Source of the DNA: Symsagittifera roscoffensis
Taxonomy: Eukaryota > Xenacoelomorpha > Acoela > Convolutidae
DNA length: 64,000 bases
Direction: 5' to 3'
Assembly (NCBI RefSeq): GCF_963678635.1
Contig: NC_087062.1
Coordinates: 68,745,415-68,809,414, forward strand
Shown one piece after another: positions 43,543 to 53,713 of the stretch. The first letter of the stretch is position 1; every line of letters begins with the position of its first letter. Position numbers and translations under genes: made by a program. The notes below the pieces were generated by a model, which saw only the letters and a program-made list of their open reading frames with translations, was not told where the DNA came from and did no database searches.

Positions 43543-44322
43543 TTTAAGCTACAGGACAATTCACATGTTAGTATTGCAGCCAAATTTTTAATGGTTTATT
43601 TTGCCAAAAAAAATTTCTGCAAAAAAAAGAGTTCACAACGAGGTATATTCTCTTTATATTACTTATCAATGGAGGCAAGTAGTTTTTGAAATAGTGCTCA
43701 GTTAAAAATAATTATGCTTTTTACCAAAAATGACGTCCACTTTTTCGATCAATTGGAACTTTACCTATCCATCGAAATGTAGTGATTAAAAGTTTGGTGT
43801 TTGTGAGATAAGTATTTAAGTTTCTGCGACTTTTTTATCGACAAAAATCCAATTACCGCTTGGGGCAAATTTTAAAATGCTCAGTTGACACTTTCATTTG
43901 TTTGCTTCCTTAATGAGTTATAGTTTCTTTGTAACAGTGCTCATGTGTATGTCTAAAACACACAAAGCTATCCAATCCTTGCGATAATAATTTGGCTTAT
44001 GCTTGCATTTGGAGTTATGGACTTTTGCACTTTTTTGTGTCCGTATGTTTTTCGACCCATTAAATGGTAGCAACTGGATTTCCTGTCGTGTCGTTAAAGT
44101 GCCCAATGTTTTTTGTATTTTTTTTCATTTCAAGTAAGTTTACCCCGGTAAACTTGTACTCTCAGTAAAATCGTAGCTGTTTCAGAGAGAACTTTTTTTT
44201 ACACCGCTACTGCAGGCTGTGATCAGCTTCACGTTATCCATGCACTGAATCATCTTTAAATCAGTTCTGATTCAGATTTTTCAGACACAGGCAAAAATAA
44301 AATTTCATCACGGACTCTCTAA

Positions 44323-45076
44323 CCCGCACCGAGCGCCCATGGATTCTAATCGATTATAATGAATTCCCGAGATTTAACTCTTCTTGAATTTTGTTGGGAT
44401 GGGTACGAGACTCTTATGTATGAATTTCTCATCATTTAACGAAGTAATTTCAGCGTAATTCTTGATTAATTGGAAAAAAAACCAAAACGACCCATTTTTG
44501 GGGTTAAATTATGGTTGAGAATTTTGGAGAAAAAAATTGCACCATATTAATTCTGATGAATTTCTAAACAATTTTTGTTTTCTTCACTTTTTGTTTAAAT
44601 TTAACCCAAATTGAAAAAAATGCGTTTGAAAATTTAAGTTTTGTTCGTGGTGTTTGTGGGGTTGTTCGTGGTGTTCGTGTGGTTTGTGGTAAAAAAAAAC
44701 AGTTTGTTGAAGTAATAAACTGAGATGAATTATAAAAACTAAAGACAAAAAGATATAAATTTTATTGTGAAATGTGAAATTTTGTTAAACATAATGCTTA
44801 GCAACTGCACTAAACAGGAAATGAGATAACGTTGAACAAAATTGTAAATTTCATGAACAACCCCTCAAAAAAAACCCATTACAATCGATTATAATTGATT
44901 AAAATGGATTTCATTGGCATGAAAAAGATTACGATCATAATATATTATATTGACAAAAAAATATTAGGATTATACTCCATTTTTAATGGATTATAATTGA
45001 ATATTTTGTCATTTTATAGATGCTGACAACATTATGACAATATAATCGATTATGATCCATGGGCGCTCGGTGCGGG
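44323..45076. mobile_element. MITE with perfect termini and TAA target duplication
   Basis: The termini CCCGCACCGAGCGCCCATGG are exactly inverted at the two ends and the match continues imperfectly through ATCGATTATAAT tracts for about 40 bp. Flanking trinucleotides are TAA on both sides (44320-44322 and 45077-45079), the TWA duplication type of PIF/Harbinger elements. There is no transposase inside. Assignment to that superfamily rests on the duplication only. Confidence 0.85.
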
Positions 45077-45459
45077 TAAACCTCTTTTAGTGTCACACGT
45101 ATCTTCTGCGTCATTGTCGCAAGTTTTCATGAATGCGAAATCAGAGTGATAACACATGCTGAAAACGCATCTAGAAAAAAAATGTGCTCACGGAAATTTG
45201 TGTCCAAGAATGAAATTTGACAAAGCTTGTCGATGATTTTTCTCTGATTCGTTGAAGAAAAGCATTGAGCGATTAGTTTTCGATGATCCAGACCGCAAAT
45301 TACATTATCTTGAGATACTGCTCATTCAGAGTTGTTGATTTATGAGCGATAAAACCGGGTTTGTTTTCATTTCCTGGATTGTTGATTTTAGCCAAGTTTT
45401 CAAATTACAAAATAAGCGTCCGGCGGTTTCGAGAAAATATCATTATTGTTTTGAAAAAT

Positions 45460-46425
45460 ATGAAGGAATATTTGTGCTCGGCATGGTTTTTGATCCGACT
45501 TACGAAGAAAGTGAAGAATATATATGCCAGGGGGTGTTTTTTTGTTCAGACCAATTTTTTAAAAATTGACTGCCTATAGGCATTGCTCCGGAAATCTTAA
45601 GTGCGGCTTTGCTGCTGGAAAGATACTTCGATAGCTTATTTTTTAAGCGAAATATTTAGGCGTGACAACTTATCCGCACTCATCATCGTTCTAAATAGAA
45701 TTGAGGCAATTCAATTGGTCTCACTAGTTTCATAAACGAGTCAAATTTTAACATTTTGGTTTTATCAGCTGAAAACTCAGCTGAAATCAGCCGAAAACTT
45801 ATAGCTTGTCAATATATCTTTATCCAAAAAATATTCAAGACCACTTAATTGGCAGTCAGAACATTCAGGGCTTTGCCCTGATATGCTCAGTTTGTTTCTC
45901 TTTTCTAGACACAACTCGACTTTTTAACAACAACTTTTGTAGATTTTTTTCAGAATTCGAAAAAACTTATTTTCCTGGCCTCAAATTTAGAAGAAGTTCT
46001 ACCTTTGAATAAAACTAGTAAAGGTAATGGGGGTGTATATGATGCCAATTTGTCCAATTTGGGACAATTGTCGCATTTTGTGCTAATAATGCGTGAGTGG
46101 AGATTTAAACCCGTTGTTATTTGGATTGAAGCACGCTTTTTGGTGTTTTCATCAAAATGCTGTATGCAAAAAAAACCCACTTTCTACTTTTAATGCTTTG
46201 TGAGGAGGATGCTTTTGAAAAAAAAGTCTCCAAAAATTTTTGAAACATTTTCACTTTTTTAAAAAAGTTTTATCCGTGTTCCAAAAAAAAGCTATTCGAT
46301 GTACCTAAAAACAGTCGGCACATTCAGGGATTCGCCCCATACAAGCAGTCTTGTTGTTGCAACTTTAAAAGAAAACGGAATATTATTGCTCGGGTTGTTT
46401 TTTTAATCAGTCAGTTTTGAGCGTT
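45460..46425. repeat. two further copies of the hairpin-bearing dispersed repeat
   Basis: 45851-45892 and 46312-46353 carry the CAGTCNG(A/C)ACATTCAGGG(C/A)TT(T/C)GCCC block seen at 17498. GGAATATTTGTGCTCGG at 45465 and GGAATATTATTGCTCGGG at 46378 are the second shared block. The large element at 46426 is inserted in one of these copies. Confidence 0.6.
46420..46425 (+). other. 6-bp target duplication AGCGTT (left)
   Basis: AGCGTT directly precedes the left terminus AGTAGTATATG and is repeated exactly at 60901-60906 after the right terminus. Confidence 0.93.
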
Positions 46426-46465
46426 AGTAGTATATGTTGGGGCAGTTCAAGGGGGGGCCTGGCGA

Positions 46466-46760
46466 CCCGCATGTATTAAGATAGGCTATAGACTATCCGG
46501 TCGCCAACCTATGTATTAAGATAGGGAATAGATTTCCAATGTATTAAGATACGAGGTTTCAGATGGTAAGTTTCAGATGGTAAGTTTCAGAAAAATTTTT
46601 GGCGCCCGATCTTACCATGTTTTAAGATAGTGTTTAGATTTCCCATGTATTAAGATAGTGTATAGATATCCCTATGTATAAGGATTAGAAATTCCATGTA
46701 TTAACATAGGGAATAGATTTCCCAATGTATTAAGATAGGGAATGGTAAGGTTTCAGTGTG
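46466..46760 (+). repeat. terminal ATGTATTAAGATAGGGAATAG tandem motif
   Basis: About seven degenerate copies of TGTATTAAGATAGGGAATAG, plus AGTTTCAGATGGTA repeats, lie just inside the end. The right end (about 60545-60860) has the same motifs inverted with one or two additional units. Short-motif arrays at the termini resemble binding arrays for a terminal protein or transposition factor, but no such protein is known here. Confidence 0.75.
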
Positions 46761-47071
46761 ATGGTAAGAAAATAGTAAGAAAAACGGTATTTTTTGGATT
46801 TTGTGTGGAAATGTCTAGTTTTTTCGCAAAATCTCGGCATGCGTTATGTAATTCTTGAGTGTTACATGTAGAATGTGCAATGAAGAGAATATGTTTATTG
46901 GTTCATGGTAAGTCCATGGTAAGATGTGCAAAAATTTGGAAATGCTTATAAAAAAAATTGATATTTCTTCAAAAAACTTCAAAACACGATATGATTTGAT
47001 ATAATTTGACTTAATAACTATTTTATTATATGATCCTTTTTTTTGAAACTGTACTCAATCTAGCTTAAACT

Positions 47072-47296
47072 ATGCTGAAACCTACTGAAACCTTGAAAAA
47101 TTTTCAAATTTTTGGAAAAAATTGCAAAAATTTCAAGTTTTTGGAGAAAACTGGCAAAATTTCAAAGTTTTTGGAAAAATTTCAAGTTCTGAAAAAATTG
47201 CAAAAATTTCAAAGTTTTTGGAACAAACTGCAAATTTTAGGAAAGAACTGCAAAAATATCAAGATTTTGGCTAGTTTTTTGTTGCTTCTGATCTAA
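47072..47296 (+). repeat. CAAAAATTTCAAAGTTTTTGGAA low-complexity array
   Basis: Imperfect tandem units of about 20-36 bp. The 74-codon open frame over it (Lys/Asn/Phe-rich) is preserved in the mirror copy (60001-60225, minus) with three substitutions, all of them amino-acid-changing. That argues for a repeat and against a selected gene. Confidence 0.6.
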
Positions 47297-47905
47297 TTGA
47301 ATAAAAAGTAAATACGTTTAAAGTTTAAAATTAAACTCAAATTGTATTTCAATTGGCATCATGTTGAGACACTGATACAAAAACTTTGAATAGACATATA
47401 GAATTTTCCAAATTTTTCTCACAAAAAAATGAAATACGATAAATTCAAGCATTATTTGAGTAACAAAGCGGGTTATATAATGCTCTCAACATTAACAAGA
47501 AAGCTCATAAAAGCTGAATCGAAATTGAAACTTGTGGAAGACAGTGAAAATAACCGTAATTTTTAAGAAAGTAAAATAAAAATTATTCAAATTTATCAAA
47601 AATTTTCCATTTACAACCCTTTAATTGGATATTTAACTAATTTTTTGTCCAATTCAGGGAGAAGTTACAAATTGTGCAAAAATTACAAATTCAGAGAAGT
47701 TATTCACCTTAATAGTACAGAATTTCAGATCAATGATGAAAAATGAACAGTTAATAGCTAAAATTGACTAAAAACGAGATAAATTTTTCTTAAAAATTTA
47801 TTCGATATTTGCTCAAATTCAACAAAATCTTCTTCATAAGTGATGATTATCTCTCTGTTGCTTCTGCAACATAATTTCACAATTTTTCGTAGAAATTTTC
47901 TATTC

Positions 47906-48790
47906 TTAAAGGTTATTCTTACTTTCTGCTTAATACATGATTCCGCTATTTAACACACTTTGCAATAAAATTTAGTCAGAACTGGAGAATTTAGGGGGAA
48001 AATAGTATCAATCGAATGAACAATTTGCTAGCAGAGATGAAATTAGAACTGATACCGTCTGATTATTTTGATAAAAATTGTAAATGTCTGCCTCAAGTTT
48101 CCCTTGTTAGGTGCTACAGTAAACTATTTAAGCAAAAATACAACTTTTGGGATAAATATCTATCACTTTTCTGGAAAAATAGTCAATGTTTCATGATTTT
48201 CTGTTGAAATGCTTCATACTTTAAGGTTATTCCTGCTTTCTGCTTAATGCATGTTTTCGCTATTGAACACATTTTTCAAGAAAATTTAGTCAGAACTGGA
48301 GAATTTAGGAGAAAAATGGTATCAATTGAACGAACAATTTGCTGGCAAAGATGAAACTAGAACTGATACCGTCTGATTATTCTGATAAAAATTGTAAATA
48401 TCTTCCTCAAATTTCCCTTTTTAGGTGCTACAGTAAACTATTTCAGCAAAAATACAACTTATGGGATCAATATTTATCACTTTTCTGGAAAAAAAAGTCA
48501 TTTTTTATGATTTTCTCTAGAAATGCTCTATGTTTTAAGGTTTTCCTTGCTTTCTGCTTAATGCATGTTTTCGCTATTGAACACACTTTGCAAGAAAATT
48601 TAGTCAGAACTGGAGAATTTAGGAAGAAAATAGTATCAATTGAACAAACAATTTGCTAGCAGAAATGAAATTAGAATTGACACCATCTAATTATTACGAT
48701 AAAAATTGTAATTATCTTCCTCAAGGTTGTCTTGATAGGTGCTAGAGTAACTTATTTCAGCAAAATTACAATTTTTGTGTCAATAACTAT
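47906..48790 (+). repeat. 314-bp tandem repeat, nearly three copies
   Basis: TTAAGGTTATTCTTACTTTCTGC-like starts occur at 47906, 48220 and 48534. Two copies keep a frame of 60-100 codons, but the third has stop codons in it, so it is not under protein constraint. The right inverted repeat has one copy plus a remnant (about 59275-59510). Confidence 0.85.
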
Positions 48791-49877
48791 CACTTTTCTT
48801 GCAAAATAAATTTTAAATAGCTTTTTTTTCTTATTTAAAAGGGAACTTTTCTCAAAAATATCGAATTGAGAAAGAATCGGTGCTGGTTAAAACATTCAAA
48901 AAAATAGGTAAAAATGAGAATATAAATGTGTTTTTACAATATAAGAACAAATTAGGAGCAGCTCTATTAGTTATATTCTGAAAACCTCCGGAAATACGCA
49001 AGGGAACCTAGTTCCTAACATCTACAATATCTAAAAACTTCTAAAAGAGCGCGTCTCAAAAAATGATTTAGCAAAGGAAATCAAGGTGCAAACTGGAACA
49101 ATTGTGTAATTTTCGGATTTTTATTAAGCAAAAGAAAACTCTATATAGTTAAAAAAAATAATGAAATGTAGATCTTGAAAGCTGTTTTTGCTTTATGCTT
49201 CATGTATCTTCTTCCAAAAGATGTCGGATTGAGTTTGCTTTACAAACACTATCCTCAAAACATCTGATTTTTCATAAAAAGTTACCTTGTATATCAAAGG
49301 ATAAACTTTTCTATTGAATTACACATAAATACCAATCTTTGACACTATTTATGTCCGTGTTTCTCTCAAAATATGGTTTATAAGCTAAATTTTTTTGTAA
49401 AATTATGTCAAAACTCTTAATGAATTAAATCGAGTTTCTATCTCATTTTCTCAGTTTCTGCTTCATCTTCTATCTATCAAGTTAATCCAATTTGAACAAA
49501 AATTACTTGAAAATTGAACTTTTGATGGAAAAATGTATCGTTTCAACGACCGTTCAACAATCCGAAGCTGAATTAATACCACGAATCCTTTACTAAACGT
49601 CTTTAAATGATTTTCTCTATTTGATAATTTTATATTGCTGTTTCAACTCTGAATTTCTATTTTGAAGTAAATTTTGGGTTGAGGATGATGTATACTATTA
49701 TCTTGAAATTTTCAAATTTCAGCAAAACATACAGTTTCAAGGTCAGTTATCAATTCTTTTTCTGAAATGTAGAAAAAAAGCGAAAAAAAACATAATTCTT
49801 AGTAAATCAATCCCCAATATCTGCTACGCACTACTCTAACATTACTTTTACAACCACTAAGCAAGGAAAACTTTAAA

Positions 49878-50156
49878 TTGGTTACTAGGCAAAACCTTTC
49901 AATTAATCGATGTTTTATAAATATCCAGTTTTTTATTGTATTTCAACAAATTCTGAAGCACTCATTAGCGTATGTAATTCGCTTTTACTACAAATTTATC
50001 GCAACAAAATCTCCGCAAGCTTGCAACCAATGGAGTTTTTACTGCAGCTTAAAGATTTTCGGATTGATTCCGTCGAAAGTTTCACGACAATTTGAACTCG
50101 ATTGTTGCTGGTTTTACCATCAATCAGAACCTTTGAGTATGACAGAACAAGAATAA
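49878..50156 (+). CDS. 92-aa frame in the left inverted repeat
   Basis: Starts MVTRQNLSIN. It is hydrophobic-aromatic with five Cys and a CCWFYHQSE segment near the C-terminus; no domain is recognised. The mirror copy (57887-58165) is the same length. One visible base difference between the copies (near 50044) changes TGC to TGT, silent in this frame, but would create TAG in the overlapping 61-codon frame. If either frame is real, this one is. It faces outside-in and converges on the zinc-finger gene. Confidence 0.4.
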   Translation: MVTRQNLSINRCFINIQFFIVFQQILKHSLAYVIRFYYKFIATKSPQACNQWSFYCSLKIFGLIPSKVSRQFELDCCWFYHQSEPLSMTEQE

Positions 50157-50251
50157 TGACAAAAAACTGTAAATTTTTTACTAAAAATTTTTCAAATATA
50201 GTGTATAGACTTTTCAGACTCAGTAAAAAATATTATTCAAAGTATTTTCTA

Positions 50252-50503
50252 CTATGTTTTTCTTATCAGTTTAACCTTCTCTTGGAGTGTTTTCTGAGGC
50301 TGCCGAGCACATATTTTAACATTATATTGACACTGCTTCATCTTGATATGATTAGTAAATTCCTCGCTGCTAAATGTATAAGAGTTACAATTGGAACACT
50401 TTAAAACGTCACAGTGCTTTCGATGTCTTGACGCATCTTTACATGTGTATTCTCTTCCACATTCAAGACATGCAATTATTTTGTTTCTATTAAGTAACGA
50501 CAT
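50252..50503 (-). CDS. two-finger C2HC zinc protein, left copy (83 aa)
   Basis: I choose the Met at 50503 (MSLLNRNK); the frame is open upstream to 50734 but that part is hydrophobic and AT-driven. Residues about 12-32 form C-x2-C-x12-H-x3-H-C (CLECGREYTCKDASRHRKHC), and residues 36-60 form C-x2-C-x12-H-x5-C (CSNCNSYTFSSEEFTNHIKMKQC). This is typical of classical-type nucleic-acid or protein-binding fingers. The C-terminal tail is basic. The partner copy at 57532-57780 differs at three or more residues and at the extreme C-terminus. Transcription runs outwards towards the element end. Confidence 0.6.
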   Translation of the reverse strand: MSLLNRNKIIACLECGREYTCKDASRHRKHCDVLKCSNCNSYTFSSEEFTNHIKMKQCQYNVKICARQPQKTLQEKVKLIRKT

Positions 50504-50724
50504 CTCAATTGGAAGAAAAAGAAAAAAAAATGGGAGATTTAGAATGTCCCAAATTTTCAGTAAAGAAAAGTTGAATAGGCTCAAAAAATGAGTAAAAGCG
50601 AATAAAAACAGCAAATTTCTTGAACAATTGTTTTTGACGTGAAAGAAAATCAGAATAGATACGCTATTTAGCCTAGCTGAAATGAAAATCATCCAATCTA
50701 ACCATGGAGTTTTCAAAAATTTGC

Positions 50725-51025
50725 TATCAACCAATCAGAATCGAGCATTCATTTTAAGGAAATTTTTAATTTTTTCTGATACCAACCAATCAGAATCGAG
50801 CTTCAATGGTCATGGAATTTTTAATAAAGTTTATGTCAACCAATCGAAACTGATTTCTACTTCTCATGGGTTTTTCAACAGTTTTGATATCATTTGTAGA
50901 TATCAAGGATTTCTTCACAGGTAGTATTTGTGATAATAACCAAGCAGAATGAAGTATTCACAGATTTTAAAATACTTTGTAGATCAGAACCAAACTATGT
51001 TTATGAATCTTCCCAATCAATCAAT
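50725..51025. promoter_or_regulatory. CCAATCAGAA motif array at the inner edge of the left repeat
   Basis: ACCAATCAGAATCGAGC occurs near 50732 and 50787, ACCAATCGAAACTGA near 50839, ACCAAGCAGAATGAAG near 50939 and CCCAATCAATCAA near 51013, at roughly 50-100-bp spacing. A similar array lies at 56745-56935. These CCAAT-box-like sites could serve promoters or a replication origin; the role is inferred. Confidence 0.55.
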
Positions 51026-51101
51026 ATAAATGAATTGTTCTAACATAACTAAGATATAAAATTTAATACCTTGGAGAGATAAATGAGATTTCTTGTCTGG
51101 T

Positions 51102-51710
51102 TTATATTGTTTTTTCGATGCTGAATTCAAATTTTGAATTTTCAATCAAAATTTTTTCGATTTGTTCTATTTCTAACCAGTGAAAAGAGAAATTTCCGAA
51201 ATATACATTTTTGTTGTTTTCTTTCTGGTATATTGTAATAAAAACAACCGGAAGATTTTTAAATTTGGATAGTCGATTAAAAGATAATCTGACAACTCTA
51301 GATTTTGCATTTGTATCAAATTCAAAACAGTAATCGAAATGATGTTCCTTATCTTCAATATTTGTTTCATAGAATCTTCCATTCTTTTGTTTTTTACTGA
51401 TCGACCACTCAATTTGAGTTAGTTCTTCTAAATAAAAACATTGTTGATAAATCTGGCAGTACTATTCTTTTCTGAAATCTCCTCTCCATCTTTTTAACAG
51501 AATTATTGAACTTTCTGTGTTTCTATACAAGTTAAAACTAATACGATCTCCATCAGCGTCATCTGTCCACCACTCTTTTTGTTTTTTGTAGTAGTTCAAC
51601 CTTAAAATCTGATAAATGTTCATTTCAGACATTGAAAACGCTTTTGATAGAAACATATTTCTTACTGAAATTAACAAAGAAACTTGAAAAAACTCGAATT
51701 GTTGAACCAT
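51102..51710 (-). pseudogene. PC4-like protein gene with one in-frame TAG
   Basis: One phase runs from the Met at 51710 to TAA at 51102 and is broken only by TAG at 51462-51464, about codon 83. Downstream of the stop the phase keeps mixed, protein-like composition for about 120 codons. Its C-terminal part has two beta-rich strands (SRVVRLSFNRL; PVVFITIYQKENN) and then NFSFHWLEIEQIEKIL. This is the strand-plus-amphipathic-helix layout of the PC4/p15 single-strand-DNA-binding fold, also seen in the neighbour at 52147-52686. The TAG may be a true lesion, a readthrough site or a sequencing error. Confidence 0.5.
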
Positions 51711-52146
51711 TTTTTACTTATTTTGCAATCAACATAAAGTGTATTTTCCTTATTTAGAGACTGGTTATTTTTAAGTTAATTCATGTAGCCAATCAAAACC
51801 TCAAATTAAAGCAATTGAAAACAACCAATGAAATTCAGAATTTCGAAAAATAATGATAATGTTACAACTAACTATACATTTTGTTTGTAATAATGTTCAA
51901 ATAAGGCACTTTTTACTCAACTTTTGATAAAAGCATTAATTAAATAAATTTTTCTGTAATTTCCTAAACAAATAGTGGAAAATCTGTTGATGATTGGATA
52001 GAGCTTTATGTCAATTTTGATTAAATTTTCATGTTTTGTCTAACTTTTCCTCAGATATCCCAGCTCTAAGTGTGAACTTCAGTGACAAAAGATAGTTTTG
52101 AACCAACAATTGTTCAATTAACCAACATACAAAACATCACAAAGCA

Positions 52147-52686
52147 TTACTGAGGCTTAAAATTATCAACAAACAAAAAGTCTCCCAAAATTTGGGACAG
52201 TTCTTTGAATTCGTTCAAAGTATAGTTGACATAGGCAACTTGTTTCATTGCTTCATTCTCTTTTGCGGTGAACAGTCGAATCTGAATGTAGGGTGGCTTG
52301 TTCACACTGTACTTCTTGATTGTGACACACACCCTCCTCATGTTGTATGTTTTTATTTCATATACTCTATTACAGATCTCCAGCTTCTGATCCATAGTTG
52401 ATTCTTTGCCAGGTTTGGCTTCATATATAGGTACGAATCCAAGGTTTTCAGCATCGTGAATAACACTATTCCGCATTGTCGATAATGCTTCACCTTCTTT
52501 TTCACTATGATAGACTTGTTGGGACTTTTCAAATTGTCCCAAATCGTTAATTTTTAATAGTTGAAAGCAGGACTCAAAATAAAATTTCCCCTTGTAGGAT
52601 TTTTGGAACCAAACAAATCTCCCAATTCTTGTTTGATTTTTTGAAAACTCAATATAATTGGAACTAGTGTCTTTTCTTGAGTACAT
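52147..52686 (-). CDS. PC4-like DNA-binding protein (179 aa), tentative
   Basis: Intact frame starting MYSRKDTSSN with a C-terminal domain: strands RRVCVTIKKY and YIQIRLFTAKENE, strand VAYVNYTL and helix NEFKELSQILGDFL. The pattern of charged/aromatic strands followed by an E-x-x-x-L helix is that of PC4/p15 coactivators, which bind single-stranded DNA as dimers. The N-terminal half (RIGRFVWFQKSYKGKFYFESCFQLL) may be a second, more diverged copy of the same fold. Known homologues were not checked. A TCAGTC initiator-like element lies 13-18 bases upstream of the start. It is divergently transcribed from 52903-53496. Confidence 0.5.
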   Translation of the reverse strand: MYSRKDTSSNYIEFSKNQTRIGRFVWFQKSYKGKFYFESCFQLLKINDLGQFEKSQQVYHSEKEGEALSTMRNSVIHDAENLGFVPIYEAKPGKESTMDQKLEICNRVYEIKTYNMRRVCVTIKKYSVNKPPYIQIRLFTAKENEAMKQVAYVNYTLNEFKELSQILGDFLFVDNFKPQ

Positions 52687-52862
52687 TTTTGAAGAACAGA
52701 CTGATCAGATGAAGAGAAATGGGAAAAATGCTTTTGAGATTAATTGAAAATTGAAGTAAAATGTATGACTCATCATGATTTCCATTTATGGAGGTAATAT
52801 CAAATAAGGCAAGTTTTGTATGAAATTTACATATACCGAAATCACGTAGGCGTGACTTCTCC

Positions 52863-52897
52863 TATATAAATCCAAAATTCTCAGCAAAAATCATTCT
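52863..52897 (+). promoter_or_regulatory. TATA plus initiator promoter for the 197-aa gene
   Basis: TATATAAA (52863-52870) is followed at about +28 by TCATTC (52891-52896), which fits the arthropod-type initiator TCAKTY. The ATG lies only 10 bases further on (52903), in the good context CCAATGGC. The compact arrangement is typical of DNA-virus late-type or strong promoters. Confidence 0.65.
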
Positions 52898-52902
52898 TCC
52901 CA

Positions 52903-53496
52903 ATGGCTGCTGCTATGTGTCAAGCTCTTCCCAGCTTTTATTCAGATTTTTGTAAGAAATCACTATTTATTTCCATTTCCAGTGAATTTTACGAAAAATA
53001 CATAGTAACACAGGATTATTGTGTCTCTACCCACAACTCTTTATGTTCTTTGGAAAATTGTAAGTTCCATTTGGTTTTAATAGGAATATCTCTTAGCCAA
53101 ATTTTTCAGAGATTAGATAAATATGTATACATATATCAAGAAATTGACTGTCTTTACACTTTGTTCAAACACAGATTCTATTCAAGTATTGTTACTTCAA
53201 GCGGAGAAGTGTTCAATCAGCTTAGACGAGCTGTTCAACATAACTTACGATGGAGAGGAGCCGAAAAGATGCCTAGTATTGCAAAGAAACGACTAATTCG
53301 GAAAAAATTCAAGAGACATTATTTATGTTCCAACCAGAAACTGGCTTCCACACAAACTCTTGCTTCAGCGTTTCTGGATAGAATTCGAAAAATTCAAAAC
53401 TCAAAATATGAACCTGATTTGTTCAAGATTATTGATTGCTTTTTTGATTGTCATGGTTCTGTTCATAGTGATTATGTAAGCTTTGTGATAAAATAA
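52903..53496 (+). CDS. unknown 197-aa protein of the virus-like element
   Basis: Intact frame starting MAAAMCQALP directly behind a strong core promoter. The N-terminal half has seven Cys and aromatic residues with mixed hydrophobic segments, predicted soluble. The second half has a strongly basic block (KKRLIRKKFKRHYL, about residues 127-140) that could bind nucleic acid or act as a nuclear signal. It ends with a Phe/Asp/Cys-rich tail. No family is recognised. The promoter, good start context and lack of stops make this the best-supported gene of the element. Confidence 0.65.
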   Translation: MAAAMCQALPSFYSDFCKKSLFISISSEFYEKYIVTQDYCVSTHNSLCSLENCKFHLVLIGISLSQIFQRLDKYVYIYQEIDCLYTLFKHRFYSSIVTSSGEVFNQLRRAVQHNLRWRGAEKMPSIAKKRLIRKKFKRHYLCSNQKLASTQTLASAFLDRIRKIQNSKYEPDLFKIIDCFFDCHGSVHSDYVSFVIK

Positions 53497-53713
53497 TCAA
53501 TTGTTTTCAAATGTGCTCTTCAAAGTTTACATTGATAAATCTTTAAAAACAAAGCTTTGGTTCAGGAGCATTTTATTCAAATGATAAAAAAAACCAATTT
53601 ACAATTCAATGGGAAACTTGAAAAAAGAGTTCCTTGTCACTTACTTCTTCATGTGCCACACCATGTTACCATCTAAACAGAGTTAAGTTATCCTGTTGAA
53701 CCTTCAATTTTTC

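Larger units (their letters stand above)
46426..50768 (+). repeat. left terminal inverted repeat (about 4.34 kb)
   Basis: Matches the inverse of 57269-60900 nearly base for base apart from indels. It is about 0.7 kb longer, mostly because a 314-bp block is present nearly three times here (47906-48790) and about once on the right. The inner limit is set where AAGGAAATTTTT (50755-50768) is the last shared sequence. Confidence 0.9.

Noticed and set aside
48016-48659. Two similar plus-strand frames of 63 and 106 codons in the left inverted repeat
   Set aside because: They lie in the 314-bp tandem repeat; the third copy has stop codons and the frame is not preserved.
50504-50734. N-terminal extension of the zinc-finger frame
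   Set aside because: Hydrophobic, AT-driven residues upstream of a good internal Met; the fingers start right after that Met.
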